NCBI GenBank assembly: GCA_949358305.1
Contig: OX442316.1
Location: forward strand, 2,604,001-2,668,000
Direction: 5' to 3'
Origin: Strigamia acuminata
Lineage: Eukaryota > Arthropoda > Chilopoda > Geophilomorpha > Linotaeniidae
Length of the DNA stretch: 64,000 nt
Under the pieces are notes generated by a model. It made no database searches. It saw only the letters and a list, made by a program, of their open reading frames with translations, and was not told the origin of the DNA. This document shows, piece by piece, positions 9,673 through 18,534 of the stretch. The stretch's first letter is position 1. Each line of letters begins with the position of its first letter. Position numbers and translations under genes: made by a program.

Positions 9673-11564
9673 AGCGGAGCGTTCAATTTAATGTCACGCA
9701 TATACCACCGATCGCGCCTGTTTTTAGTCCACTCCGCTCCGGGTGGCAATTTAATGTCCTTAGGTGGGCCGGAGCCCTGAGCGAAGGAGTTGTTTTGACT
9801 GCAGACATGAGGTTCTCCAGTCTCCACCGGTGGCTCTGTTCCAACAATAGGCGCAGTTTTCGTAGCCATAATACTACGGACTGTCTGCGCCATTATGCTT
9901 TGATTGTCATCATCAAACATGCCACCTTCCTCTAATTCACCCAAGACTTCCATCACGGCCGCAACCTTATTGCGCGTGAAAAAATGTCGAGTCGAGTTCT
10001 TAACCACCTCAACCGGTTTCTTCACGGCGGCTTCTTGCTTAGTCTGAGCTGCATGCTGGGGAACCGGCATTTGGCCTCGCTTAACCCCGTGCAGGTCAAA
10101 ATCTTTTTTATGGAGAGATCGTAGTTGCAGCTCGCTATCTGCTTGCTGTCCCCTAACAATGGCTTGCGACAAGGTTAACACGCCCATTTGACGCATGACT
10201 TCCGCAATGTCAGGTTGCAGTCGTCGTTGGGCTATATCCCATTTTTGGCTGTCCCCAACTATCCCTGTTTTCTGTAGGAATCGGTTAGTCTCGCGCAAAA
10301 ATTTCGCAGTTGGCTCCCCCATCGCCTGTCGCTTTTCCGCCAAATTGACAGTAGCTTCAGCCACGGTGAGAGAGAACGCGTCCTTAAACAGATGCGCGAA
10401 CTCATCCCAAAACTCTGGCTTCGGAAGCAAATCAATGTACCAGTCCAGAGCCTCGCCTTTTAAAGCTTGAGGCACATAATACTCAAGATACACCGACTCC
10501 GCCATTCCCGAAGTAAAGAAATGGGCTCGCAGTTGAGTGAGAAACAAATCCACTGCGTTATAGGCGCCCCTGCTCACATCGAACTCCGGTAACTTCCCCA
10601 TCCTCATACCGGTAGATCGAGCAAACTGCTGTGGCTGCTGCCGCCATTGTTGTTGCGGTAATTGCCCTGTGTGTTGAAATACAGGTATTTGTGGAACAGC
10701 ACCAGTCTGAAGCGGAACATTAGGCCTTGGCCGCTGCCCACTTTGAGAATTTCTCTCTCTTTCCAGCTGGCTCAACGGTATGGATGGCGGTGCACCCACT
10801 ACCGATGCCTTACTGCGAATTATTGATCGCATTATTTCGCTGTTAATTTGGATAACGGCTGGATCCACTTCACGAGACTGCACATGGATTCTCCCCTGCA
10901 CAGCGGGTGCTGCACGGGCCCCACCCAATATTATCTCACTTGGCGTTAGAATTACCGACGCGTCTCCAGTGGAACGAGGTACAATTTGGGGAACCGTCTG
11001 CCCCGACACGCCCAGGAGGATATGAGGTTCCTGTGGCGGCGGAATTAATGGAATCCCACCCACCAATGGCGGTCGTTGAGCAGCACAGTCCTCCACCACT
11101 TTCCTTACACGTTCGACCGTATCCTCGGCCCAACCATGCAATTGTGCATTTATGGCCCGATCCAGTCTTGCGGAAATTGCCACCTCCATATCATGGAGAT
11201 AAGCCCCCAAACCAGGCACCTCCGGTGGCGCTTCTGATTCATTTCTTGTCGGAGCCGAAGCAATATTTTGCAAACGCGCTGGTTCTTCCAACTCAGCTAT
11301 AGCGCTGGCCGGAGTTGCAGTATGCACGCTTATCGGCCCCTCCAAGGTGGGGTTTATATCTCTTTCCATAGAGCTAGGCTGGTCAGTGGAATCTGTTGGT
11401 ATTTCTTCCAACATTCCACGAAGAGCGCCCGGTCTTAAACCGCGTAATCTTTCAACTTCCTCACGTCGCTGTCTCTCTACACGTAAACGCACAGGATCCC
11501 AGCGATCAATGAGGTCTGAAAACATCCCTCTCTTTTTCTCGGGAGTTTCTTCCTTATCCGCCAT
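9576..11564 (-). CDS. G1 Gag polyprotein
   Basis: Capsid-type structural polyprotein of 662 residues. The first true ATG is at 11564-11562 (MADKEETPEKKRG); the open frame extends 11 codons further upstream but only from a GTG. The centre (about residues 330-470) resembles a retrotransposon Gag domain, with VDLFLTQLRAHFF, LKGEALDWYIDLL and a helical tail. A Q/P-rich stretch precedes it. The C-terminus has a single CPHC pair but no complete CCHC zinc knuckle, unlike many gypsy Gags; basic residues near the end may bind RNA. The stop overlaps pol by about 100 nt, with a CCCAAAG heptamer just before it. Confidence 0.9.
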   Translation of the reverse strand: MADKEETPEKKRGMFSDLIDRWDPVRLRVERQRREEVERLRGLRPGALRGMLEEIPTDSTDQPSSMERDINPTLEGPISVHTATPASAIAELEEPARLQNIASAPTRNESEAPPEVPGLGAYLHDMEVAISARLDRAINAQLHGWAEDTVERVRKVVEDCAAQRPPLVGGIPLIPPPQEPHILLGVSGQTVPQIVPRSTGDASVILTPSEIILGGARAAPAVQGRIHVQSREVDPAVIQINSEIMRSIIRSKASVVGAPPSIPLSQLERERNSQSGQRPRPNVPLQTGAVPQIPVFQHTGQLPQQQWRQQPQQFARSTGMRMGKLPEFDVSRGAYNAVDLFLTQLRAHFFTSGMAESVYLEYYVPQALKGEALDWYIDLLPKPEFWDEFAHLFKDAFSLTVAEATVNLAEKRQAMGEPTAKFLRETNRFLQKTGIVGDSQKWDIAQRRLQPDIAEVMRQMGVLTLSQAIVRGQQADSELQLRSLHKKDFDLHGVKRGQMPVPQHAAQTKQEAAVKKPVEVVKNSTRHFFTRNKVAAVMEVLGELEEGGMFDDDNQSIMAQTVRSIMATKTAPIVGTEPPVETGEPHVCSQNNSFAQGSGPPKDIKLPPGAEWTKNRRDRWYMRDIKLNAPLCPHCYKPWVVPGNERGPPLKSDAKVVDPKKK
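9585..9591 (-). promoter_or_regulatory. Candidate -1 frameshift heptamer C CCA AAG (G1)
   Basis: On the minus strand the gag frame reads GAC CCA AAG AAG AAG TAG, so the heptamer is correctly phased as X XXY YYZ three codons before the stop. The pol frame is exactly -1 to gag and is open here. A G in the last position is less usual for efficient eukaryotic sites, so the shift could occur elsewhere in the roughly 100-nt overlap. Confidence 0.55.
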
Positions 11565-11757
11565 GTTCGCAAGATAATAAGGGTAATAGCAGCTCACTGC
11601 AAATGATGCGCACCGTAATTAAACGATACGCGAGTACTATGAAAAGTTAGTTACTCTGAAACCTTCCTTTCGGCAAAATAGTCTCTAAAAAACGCCACTA
11701 ATGCTTGTTAAATAGCAACTAGTTTATATGCGCTAGACTGAATAAACTCCAACAAGG
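11565..11757 (-). other. G1 5' leader
   Basis: About 190 nt lie between the primer-binding site and the gag ATG. This is the expected place for packaging and dimerisation signals, but I recognise none. Confidence 0.5.
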
Positions 11758-11775
11758 TCCCGGGTTTCGGCACCA
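11758..11775 (-). promoter_or_regulatory. G1 primer-binding site, tRNA-Phe
   Basis: The plus strand reads TCCCGGGTTTCGGCACCA, two bases from the 5' LTR. This equals the 3' 18 nt (with CCA) of animal tRNA-Phe as I know it from Drosophila and human tRNA-Phe (acceptor GCCGAAA). The match looks perfect over 18 nt. Confidence 0.85.
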
Positions 11776-11777
11776 CG

Positions 11778-12779
11778 TGTCATGAACCGGTTGTTTCTGG
11801 TTTTGGAAACCGCGTTTGAAAGGCGCGCCAGTTACGATACTGGGAGAGCCTGGTCCCGAATAAGGGCCCGGGCAACAATAAGCAGCCTGGAGGGTGGCGG
11901 CAAGCTTATTCCCCTATTCGATCATTTCACAAATTTTACCGGGTTTGTTGGAGCCTTAAAAATGGAAGAAGTAATGCTCACGTGCGGAATTAACAACGCT
12001 AACGTGGCTTAAGCTAATCTGGCAGGGACCCCTAATGGCGGAGCGGCCAGACCGAGCAAGCGCGCACTAATCGCGCGCAAAAGACGAAATAAACAACTCA
12101 TTAGCTACTTGAATCAAACTTCTAGTCCAGAGGCACGTCAGTGGCATAAAACGTCGTGTAAACACAAAAGAACATCGAAAGGAAAGGAAACAAAGATGAC
12201 ACGTGGAATTTAGACACGCGATATGACCATGAATATACTCGAACATGCACAATTACGTGGCATGGAGTTATACTGTGAGTTAACACAGGAGAGACTGCCA
12301 AATGCACAACGGCCAGCTAAGGCACTTACGATAGCTCATGGTCTTACGCCTTCTGATCAGACTTGGCTGAAACATCTCAGAAGTGAACTTGGGCCAAGTC
12401 CATCACAGAAAACGAGGGGAGAACCATGAGTCAAGCACGCGTAAGCCAATCAGGCGCGCTCGTGAATAATCATCGCGATGAGTCAGTCGCGAGTGATTAA
12501 ACATTTAAATTAGGTAGGATAAACTAAACGAAATCAGGAGGGGTAACAGTGGGAAATACCTGACTTAGACTAGTCTGATGTGGCCAAATTGAGCCACACC
12601 AGGCCAGGTCAAGGGATAAACATGAATAGGAAATGAGGACAAATCAAAACTCAAATTCAAACACAAATAGGTTTAGGGATTTATTGGGAGTTTTAACAAT
12701 GGTGGAAAACACACGGAATAACGCGCACAACACAACAATTAGGTGAGGATTACAAGCGCGTAAATGCCGGGCCGTGACA
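11778..12779 (-). repeat. G1 5' LTR (minus-strand orientation)
   Basis: 1002 bp with the same ends as the 3' LTR. It is flanked on the right by TTGT, the target-site duplication, then satellite block B. Confidence 0.95.
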
Positions 12780-13255
12780 TTGTAAAATTTGTAAAATTTG
12801 TAAAATTTGTAAAATTTGTAAAATTTGTAAAATTTGTAAAATTTGTAAAATTTGTAAAATTTGTAAAAAAAATTTGTAAAATTTGTTAAAAAATTTGTAA
12901 AAAAAATTTGTAAAATTTGTAAAATTTGTAAAATTTGTAAAATTTGTAAAATTTGTAAAATTTGTAAAAAAATTTGTAAAATTTGTTAAAAAATTTGTAA
13001 AATTTGTAAAATTTGTAAAATTTGTAAAATTTGTAAAATTTGTAAAATTTGTAAAATTTGTAAAATTTGTAAAATTTGTAAAATTTGTAAAAAAAATTTG
13101 TAAAATTTGTTAAAAAAATTGTAAAATTTGTAAAATTTGTAAAAAAAATTTGTAAAATTTGTAAAATTTGTAAAATTTGTAAAATTTGTAAAATTTGTAA
13201 AATTTGTAAAAAAATTTGTAAAATTTGTTAAAAAATTTGTAAAATTTGTAAAATT
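12780..13255. repeat. TTTGTAAAA satellite array, block B
   Basis: About 0.48 kb of the same 9/12-bp satellite, lying between G1 and the copia element. Its left four bases and right five bases are the target duplications of the two insertions. Confidence 0.95.
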
Positions 13256-13472
13256 TGTTGGACTTAATAAATGCGTTTGTTAGAGAAATAAAGACTCAAT
13301 GTTGTCCGCAACATATCCGTGGCATTTAATAAACTAAAAGTACGAACTTGAATTGGCTTATCAAGGTCGTTTACAATAAAAAACGTCAGAGGGACGTATT
13401 ACATATTTTACGCCCTCTGGTGGTAGGAATCAAAAACAAGAATACATTAGTGCGACGATAAATCTATCAACA
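13256..13472 (-). repeat. Copia 3' LTR
   Basis: 217 bp, TGTTGGACTT...CTATCAACA, identical by eye to 18318-18534. It is followed on the internal side by a purine-rich tract. Confidence 0.95.
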
Positions 13473-13481
13473 CACTCCTCC
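13473..13481 (-). promoter_or_regulatory. Copia polypurine tract
   Basis: The minus strand reads GGAGGAGTG directly before the 3' LTR, the expected priming site for plus-strand DNA. Confidence 0.6.
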
Positions 13482-13758
13482 GATTTAGCAAGCACTTATA
13501 CAATATAATGTTAACAGTTCTCATCACAATATTATAATAATTCATGTTACAATCTTGTACATTTCCTTTCAAACTATTACATTTTACACAATTTTAAATA
13601 AAATAATTCAATGCCTAATAAATCATTTTACCAACTAGAGGATATATAGATCATCTTGAGATCTTCCAAGATGCATCTCGTTGCAAATCATCCATGTTGA
13701 GATTAACGCATCCGTCATTGCTAGTGGATGTCCACGAACCTGTGTAACCTGCAAATAC
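13482..13758 (-). other. Copia 3' untranslated region
   Basis: About 280 bp of AT-rich non-coding sequence between the RNase H stop and the polypurine tract. I see no further signal. Confidence 0.5.
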
Positions 13759-15984
13759 TTAAGAAATTTGTAACATTTTCATGCACTCTGACAATTTCGG
13801 TCCAGTCAGAGCTTTTGTCAAGAAGTCTGCTTCCATTGCCCCACTTGGGACATGTTGGACCACGACGTGATGTGCCTTTGTTTCTTCTTTAACATGATGA
13901 AACTTGCGGTTCAGCAGCTTTGTTCTCATTCTTTGAGTACTCCCTTTGAGTATTTGTACTGCCCCCAAGTTGTCATTGTAAAGGATTTTCGTTTGTCCCA
14001 CATCGTATTGGTCCCACAATTCTTGAAGCAGGCATTCCGTCCAAATTAGATCGCTTAATCCATCGCTGATCGCTGACAACTCACTTTCCGTTGCCGACAT
14101 GGCAACTGATTTCTGCTTCACACTTCTCCAGTGGATCAACGATGAACCATGCCTTACCACGAATCCCGTATAGGATTTTGCATCAGGCGTAGTGTTCCAC
14201 GATGCATCCGCACTGCAACTCAAATCCCCTTCTTCTTTGCGATATGTGAGTCCTCGTCCCAATGTTCCTCGAAGATAGCGTAAAATTCTCTTTACTGCCG
14301 TTAAGTGAATTGATCGTGGGTCTTTGCAGTATTGTGAAACAATACTGACCGCATGGCTTATGTCTGGCCGAGTGTTGGTGGACAGATACATCAATGAACC
14401 CACCAATTCTTGATAAAATTCACTTTCTTCCTTTGGGCTGTCGGAGTAAACACTCAAATCCTGGTTTGGATCTAGGGGAGTGACCGCTGCGTTGCAGGTT
14501 GACATTCCATATTTTTCCAAAAGTCGTGTTAAGTAACTCGTTTGGCTCAGAAAAATTTCTTTTCCTCTTTGGTCCACTTCTAAACCTAAAACGAAGTTTA
14601 ATTGTCCCATATTGACGATTTCAACCTTCTTGTTGAGTTTGTCAAAAATTTTCTTTTTGAAATCTGTTGTTGAACTCAATGTGATCAGGTCGTCCACGTA
14701 CACACCTAAAAATAAAAAATCTTTTCCTTCTCGCAGAAGGTATAGGCATGGATCACATTTTGATTGAGCAAATTTCAAATTCAACAGTTCTTTATGTAGT
14801 TTTTCATACCAACATCGACCCGATTGCTTAAGTCCATAAATGCTTCGTTTCACTTTACAGACTTTCCGGCCACCTTTGGTACGATATCCTTTAGGTTCCT
14901 CCATAAAGATTGTTTCTTTGAGGTCGCCATGTAGGTAGGCTGTCTTCACGTCATCCTGTTCCAATGGTAAATCCATTTTGGCTGCAAGATTCAATAACAT
15001 TTGCATCGTCTCGATACGGATGACGGGCGAGTACGTCTCTTCGTAGTCCACGCCAGGTCGTTGGGTGCAACCGACTGCAACTAGGCGTGCTTTGTAGCGC
15101 TTTTCCTTGCCATCCTTACCCGCTTTAATGCGATAAATCCATTTTGATTTTATCGCCTTGGCGTGTTTCGGCAAATCGGTCACGTCCCAAACGTCATGTG
15201 CCCGCATGGACTCCATCTCCTCGTCCATTGCCCGCTTCCATTGTTGACTTTGCGGTGACGACATCGCTTCTTCGTATGTCTTTGGCGTCACTTCAGCGTG
15301 CATGGCGGACTGTTTAGATTTCTTCTGTTTCGATTGTTGTGTCCGTTCGGATCTTCTAAATCCAACTGTACTCGGTTGCGCTGTTGATAATTTCCTTTTT
15401 CGTTCTTCCAAAACAGCTTTGGTCGTGCCTTTTGGTCGTCCCCGTTTCGGTTTTGCTTCCTCCTCCGACTCGCTTTTTGTAGTTTCGGACTCCTCCGACG
15501 CGAAAAAATCTGGAGCTGTGCCAAATGATTCCTCTTCTTCTTCACTTGATTCTTCTGCGATTGGTCTCTGTTGTTCGCTGATCGCAGGTCCAATGTTCAT
15601 TTCAACTCCATCTTCATTTTCGCTTTCTACCGGTAAATCCTCTTTTTTGAGTAACTGAAAACCCATTTTGTCTTCATCAAAACGTACGTTTCTCGCTTCA
15701 ATGATTTTCCCTACTTCCGGAATGAAAATTCTGTAAGCCTTGCGTTTTAACGAATAACCCATAAAAATTCCTTTTGTTGCTTTAGAATCCAATTTTGTTT
15801 GTTGAATTTTTGGCTTCAAAATATACGCAACGCATCCGAAACGTCTCACGTATTTGACTGTTGGTATTCGTTTCGACCATACCTCTTCAGGTGTCTTCCC
15901 ATGAACTGAGGATTTACACAAATTCCTTGTGTATGGCGGCTTGCAGACATTCACCCCAAAAATGTTTCGGCAATTGCGAATCAA
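13759..15984 (-). CDS. Copia Pol, second part: integrase C-terminus, AT-hook, RT, RNase H
   Basis: A frame of about 741 codons that continues the polyprotein after a +1 shift. It has no ATG of its own at the start (it opens at a TTG), so it is not a separate gene. It starts in the integrase C-terminal region (GKTPEEVW, then the FGCVAYI motif), passes an acidic S/E-rich linker with one canonical AT-hook (PKRGRPKG, about residue 178-188), then RT (WIYRIKAGKDG, ARLVAVGCTQRPGVDYEETYSPV, catalytic YVDD near 428) and RNase H (CSADASWN near 593, ATESELSAISDG, YNDNLGA). The catalytic residues I can check are present. RT after integrase identifies Ty1/copia. Confidence 0.9.
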   Translation of the reverse strand: MIRNCRNIFGVNVCKPPYTRNLCKSSVHGKTPEEVWSKRIPTVKYVRRFGCVAYILKPKIQQTKLDSKATKGIFMGYSLKRKAYRIFIPEVGKIIEARNVRFDEDKMGFQLLKKEDLPVESENEDGVEMNIGPAISEQQRPIAEESSEEEEESFGTAPDFFASEESETTKSESEEEAKPKRGRPKGTTKAVLEERKRKLSTAQPSTVGFRRSERTQQSKQKKSKQSAMHAEVTPKTYEEAMSSPQSQQWKRAMDEEMESMRAHDVWDVTDLPKHAKAIKSKWIYRIKAGKDGKEKRYKARLVAVGCTQRPGVDYEETYSPVIRIETMQMLLNLAAKMDLPLEQDDVKTAYLHGDLKETIFMEEPKGYRTKGGRKVCKVKRSIYGLKQSGRCWYEKLHKELLNLKFAQSKCDPCLYLLREGKDFLFLGVYVDDLITLSSTTDFKKKIFDKLNKKVEIVNMGQLNFVLGLEVDQRGKEIFLSQTSYLTRLLEKYGMSTCNAAVTPLDPNQDLSVYSDSPKEESEFYQELVGSLMYLSTNTRPDISHAVSIVSQYCKDPRSIHLTAVKRILRYLRGTLGRGLTYRKEEGDLSCSADASWNTTPDAKSYTGFVVRHGSSLIHWRSVKQKSVAMSATESELSAISDGLSDLIWTECLLQELWDQYDVGQTKILYNDNLGAVQILKGSTQRMRTKLLNRKFHHVKEETKAHHVVVQHVPSGAMEADFLTKALTGPKLSECMKMLQIS
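15418..15456 (-). other. AT-hook motif in copia Pol
   Basis: The segment reads KPKRGRPKGTTK, matching the classic AT-hook pattern (basic-R-G-R-P-basic). It lies in the linker between the integrase and RT, flanked by acidic E/S-rich sequence on the N-side and a K/R-rich stretch on the C-side. It is intact despite the upstream frame break. Confidence 0.8.
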
Positions 15985-17812
15985 TTATCATGGTGCGCGT
16001 CGCTTCCATTACCGTCCTATTCGTCCTCTCGGCGATGCCGTTGCTAGCCGGCGCATGGGCAGTGGTAAATTCATGTTTTATTCCTCTTGTCTTGAAATAG
16101 GAACTCAAACTTGACGCTATAAACTCACCGCCATTGTCGCTTCTCACTCGTTTGACGCGCGAATCGGTTTGTAACTCTTGTTGTGTGATGAAGTCTTGTA
16201 ATTGTTGTGAAGCTTCCCCTTTATGCTTCAAAATGCGTGCAAAAATTTTCCTGCTTTTGTCATCCACAATGATGAAAATGTAACTGCCACCTCCATGTGA
16301 TGTTGGATGAATCGGGCCCATTAAGTCCATGTGCAGTAACTCCATAATGCGTGATGATTGGGGTTGTTTGACCGAGCCGTATGGTTTTGCGCACAGCTTC
16401 CCTTTAATGCAAGCCTCGCACGTGGATTTGTTTTTCTGAGATACCATCTTCAAATCCCGTACCAAATTTTCTTTAGACATCTCCTGCAAAGACTGGTCAT
16501 TTACGTGTCCTAATCGTTGATGCCACAATGCTTGAGTGATGACATATGCTTTTTCATGACTCGTTTTCGATTCTTCCTTCAAAACGAATGAATCTCCGCG
16601 GCGTAGTGCTTCAACAATTACTCGATCATTTGCCGTCAACACTTGCGCCATTTCCTTGGTAAAAAGCACTTTTAACCCACTGTCAACAATTTTTGGAACT
16701 GATAAAAGTTGAGTTTTTAATTGCGGCACGTATAAAACATTCTTCAATTTTATTGTTGTTTGTGGCACGAATAGTTCCACTCCTCCAATGCCTTCAGACT
16801 TTAATTGTGCTCCCTTACCGGCTAGGCCTATATTCTGAACTTCTTCCTCGAAATCCAAAAACTTCTCCTTGTTTGAAGTCATGTGGCTTGTAGCACCAGA
16901 GTCTAATAGCCACTCCAAAGTAAATTCAAATTCCTCCTTTTTGGGCTCTTGATGGACGTAAAAGGAGAATTCATACGGTGTAGAATCTTCACACGCTGCC
17001 ATCGAGGTTGTTTCCTTCTTGGCTGCCCCTTTTCCACGAAATTGTGTTTTTGGTGTATTTCCTCCTTTATTCATTTCTCGTTTCGGTTTCCAACAATCGC
17101 GCGCAAAGTGGCCGCTCTTGTTGCAATTGTAACATTGAAAAGTGCCTTTCTTCTTTGCTTTATACGCGCTTTCACTCGTGGAATCTCGCGTATCAACTGG
17201 GTTATGCTTACGCATCAATTGTTCTTCATGTTTCAACTGTCTGCGTACTTGGTCGAGTGTCAACGCTGTGTTGGCATTCAATGCTTTGACTATTACATCA
17301 TATTCCGGTTTGAGTCCATGTAGAATATAAAAAATAATCTCCCTGTCTGTTAAAGCTTTACCCAGTTCAGCACTCTTGGTTCCAATCGCTTCGCCACGAT
17401 TCATGAAGGTGTCGACGTCTTCTGATTTACCCATCTTCAGTTGGGTAAGCTCAAACGAGCAGGCGATGCGTTGTTCCTCTTCCTGTCCGGCCATGTGGGT
17501 TTCTATTTTGGTCCACAATATTTTCGCGACTTGTTCTCGACTATATCGTAACGCTTGCTCGGACGAAAGTGTGAGCGCAATTATCGCCAACGCCTGGTCA
17601 TTCTTTTTTACCCATTCCTTGCGCTTAACAAGTTGCGCCAAATATGTAGGCGCTTGACGCTCAGGTACGATGGGGGCATCATCGACGATAGCTTCTTGCC
17701 AAACTTCTTTCACTCTGAGAATGGCGCGCACCTTCATTTTCCACAGGAAATAATTTTTGTTTGTGAGTTTTTCGATTGTCCCCACATTTCCAAATGAATT
17801 ATCCGTCGCCAT
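15914..17812 (-). CDS. Copia Gag-protease-integrase (first part), frame broken in integrase
   Basis: 632 residues from a good ATG (MATDNSFGNVG) at 17812. The N-terminal Gag has the copia-type LTNKNYFLWKMKV motif, followed by one CCHC zinc knuckle (CYNCNKSGHFARDC, about 226-239), aspartic protease (LLDSGATSHM, about 303) and integrase: zinc-binding region (RLGHVNDQ...CEAC, 433-466) and catalytic core with D in HMDLMG (494), D in SDNGGEF (560) and E in GIAERTNR (595). The frame ends shortly after HFWGECLQAA, where the copia family normally continues into the integrase C-terminus. That continuation is in the +1 frame from 15984 down. A single extra base, or a sequencing error, best explains the break. 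Confidence 0.9.
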   Translation of the reverse strand: MATDNSFGNVGTIEKLTNKNYFLWKMKVRAILRVKEVWQEAIVDDAPIVPERQAPTYLAQLVKRKEWVKKNDQALAIIALTLSSEQALRYSREQVAKILWTKIETHMAGQEEEQRIACSFELTQLKMGKSEDVDTFMNRGEAIGTKSAELGKALTDREIIFYILHGLKPEYDVIVKALNANTALTLDQVRRQLKHEEQLMRKHNPVDTRDSTSESAYKAKKKGTFQCYNCNKSGHFARDCWKPKREMNKGGNTPKTQFRGKGAAKKETTSMAACEDSTPYEFSFYVHQEPKKEEFEFTLEWLLDSGATSHMTSNKEKFLDFEEEVQNIGLAGKGAQLKSEGIGGVELFVPQTTIKLKNVLYVPQLKTQLLSVPKIVDSGLKVLFTKEMAQVLTANDRVIVEALRRGDSFVLKEESKTSHEKAYVITQALWHQRLGHVNDQSLQEMSKENLVRDLKMVSQKNKSTCEACIKGKLCAKPYGSVKQPQSSRIMELLHMDLMGPIHPTSHGGGSYIFIIVDDKSRKIFARILKHKGEASQQLQDFITQQELQTDSRVKRVRSDNGGEFIASSLSSYFKTRGIKHEFTTAHAPASNGIAERTNRTVMEATRTMIIDSQLPKHFWGECLQAAIHKEFV

Positions 17813-18307
17813 TTCTTAAATTCGAAATAAACCGTATCAAATTTCTTATTTAACGACAATAAATTAATACTTATCGTTCTGGGTGCCACGTTAAATCCTG
17901 GCACACGAATTGAAGTCCCCACGCACGTTGTAATCACGTTTTCCGTACGATACAAAATGTCGTCGCCTTATTTTAGAACGTCGCGTCCACGTTTCTGCAA
18001 ACTGAACCACTCGTTGTCGCGTTGTATCGACGTTTCCCGTCGTGTAGCACCGACGTCCGTTTCCGTGTCGAACGTTTTCCGCACGTGTTCTCGTCAATTC
18101 GACCCTTTACACCGCTATTTAGAATTAACCCTACAAAGCCAGACGAGAGTGGACTTGAAAAAATATCAATTTGCCCAATAAATATCTGTACTTAGCTTTG
18201 AGAGTGCCTTTATAGTCCTAGGCACAATTAATCCCGTTTTGCGATGTAATTTACACTCGTTTCTTCAACGACGTTGTGCAGAGAAGCCGAATAATCGCAA
18301 CCGTACG
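17813..18307 (-). other. Copia 5' leader
   Basis: About 495 nt between primer site and gag ATG, richer in CG dinucleotides than its surroundings. Short frames on either strand here are not convincing genes. Confidence 0.5.
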
Positions 18308-18316
18308 CTGCTACCA
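18308..18316 (-). promoter_or_regulatory. Copia primer-binding site, probably initiator tRNA-Met
   Basis: The plus strand reads CTGCTACCA, one base from the 5' LTR. This equals the last 9 nt (with CCA) of animal initiator tRNA-Met. The match stops after 9 nt, which is short but not unusual for copia elements. Confidence 0.6.
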
Positions 18317-18317
18317 C

Positions 18318-18534
18318 TGTTGGACTTAATAAATGCGTTTGTTAGAGAAATAAAGACTCAATGTTGTCCGCAACATATCCGTGGCATTTAATAAACTAAA
18401 AGTACGAACTTGAATTGGCTTATCAAGGTCGTTTACAATAAAAAACGTCAGAGGGACGTATTACATATTTTACGCCCTCTGGTGGTAGGAATCAAAAACA
18501 AGAATACATTAGTGCGACGATAAATCTATCAACA
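18318..18534 (-). repeat. Copia 5' LTR
   Basis: 217 bp, same as 13256-13472, followed by the AATT-containing target duplication and satellite block C. Confidence 0.95.

Larger units (their letters stand above)
3234..12779 (-). mobile_element. Full-length Ty3/gypsy retrotransposon G1 in satellite
   Basis: The element has two 1002-bp LTRs (TGTCA...TGACA), gag and pol on the minus strand, a primer-binding site matching tRNA-Phe, and a short polypurine tract. It is flanked by a 4-bp duplication, TTGT (3230-3233 and 12780-12783), which is satellite sequence. I found only one base difference between the LTRs (3831 G versus 12375 T), so the insertion is recent. Pol encodes protease, reverse transcriptase, RNase H and integrase in that order, the Ty3/gypsy arrangement. 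No envelope gene is seen. Both frames are intact. Confidence 0.95.
13256..18534 (-). mobile_element. Full-length Ty1/copia retrotransposon in satellite
   Basis: Two 217-bp LTRs (TGTTG...CAACA) appear identical. They flank a minus-strand gag-pol with the copia order: protease, integrase, RT, RNase H. A 5-bp duplication, AAATT (13251-13255 and 18535-18539), derives from the satellite. The reading frame is broken once, within integrase near 15930-15950, by a one-base shift. Otherwise every domain is present. Confidence 0.95.

Noticed and set aside
13759-15984. Second copia frame as an independent gene
   Set aside because: It opens at a TTG without an ATG and starts in the middle of the integrase region, so it is the continuation of the broken polyprotein.
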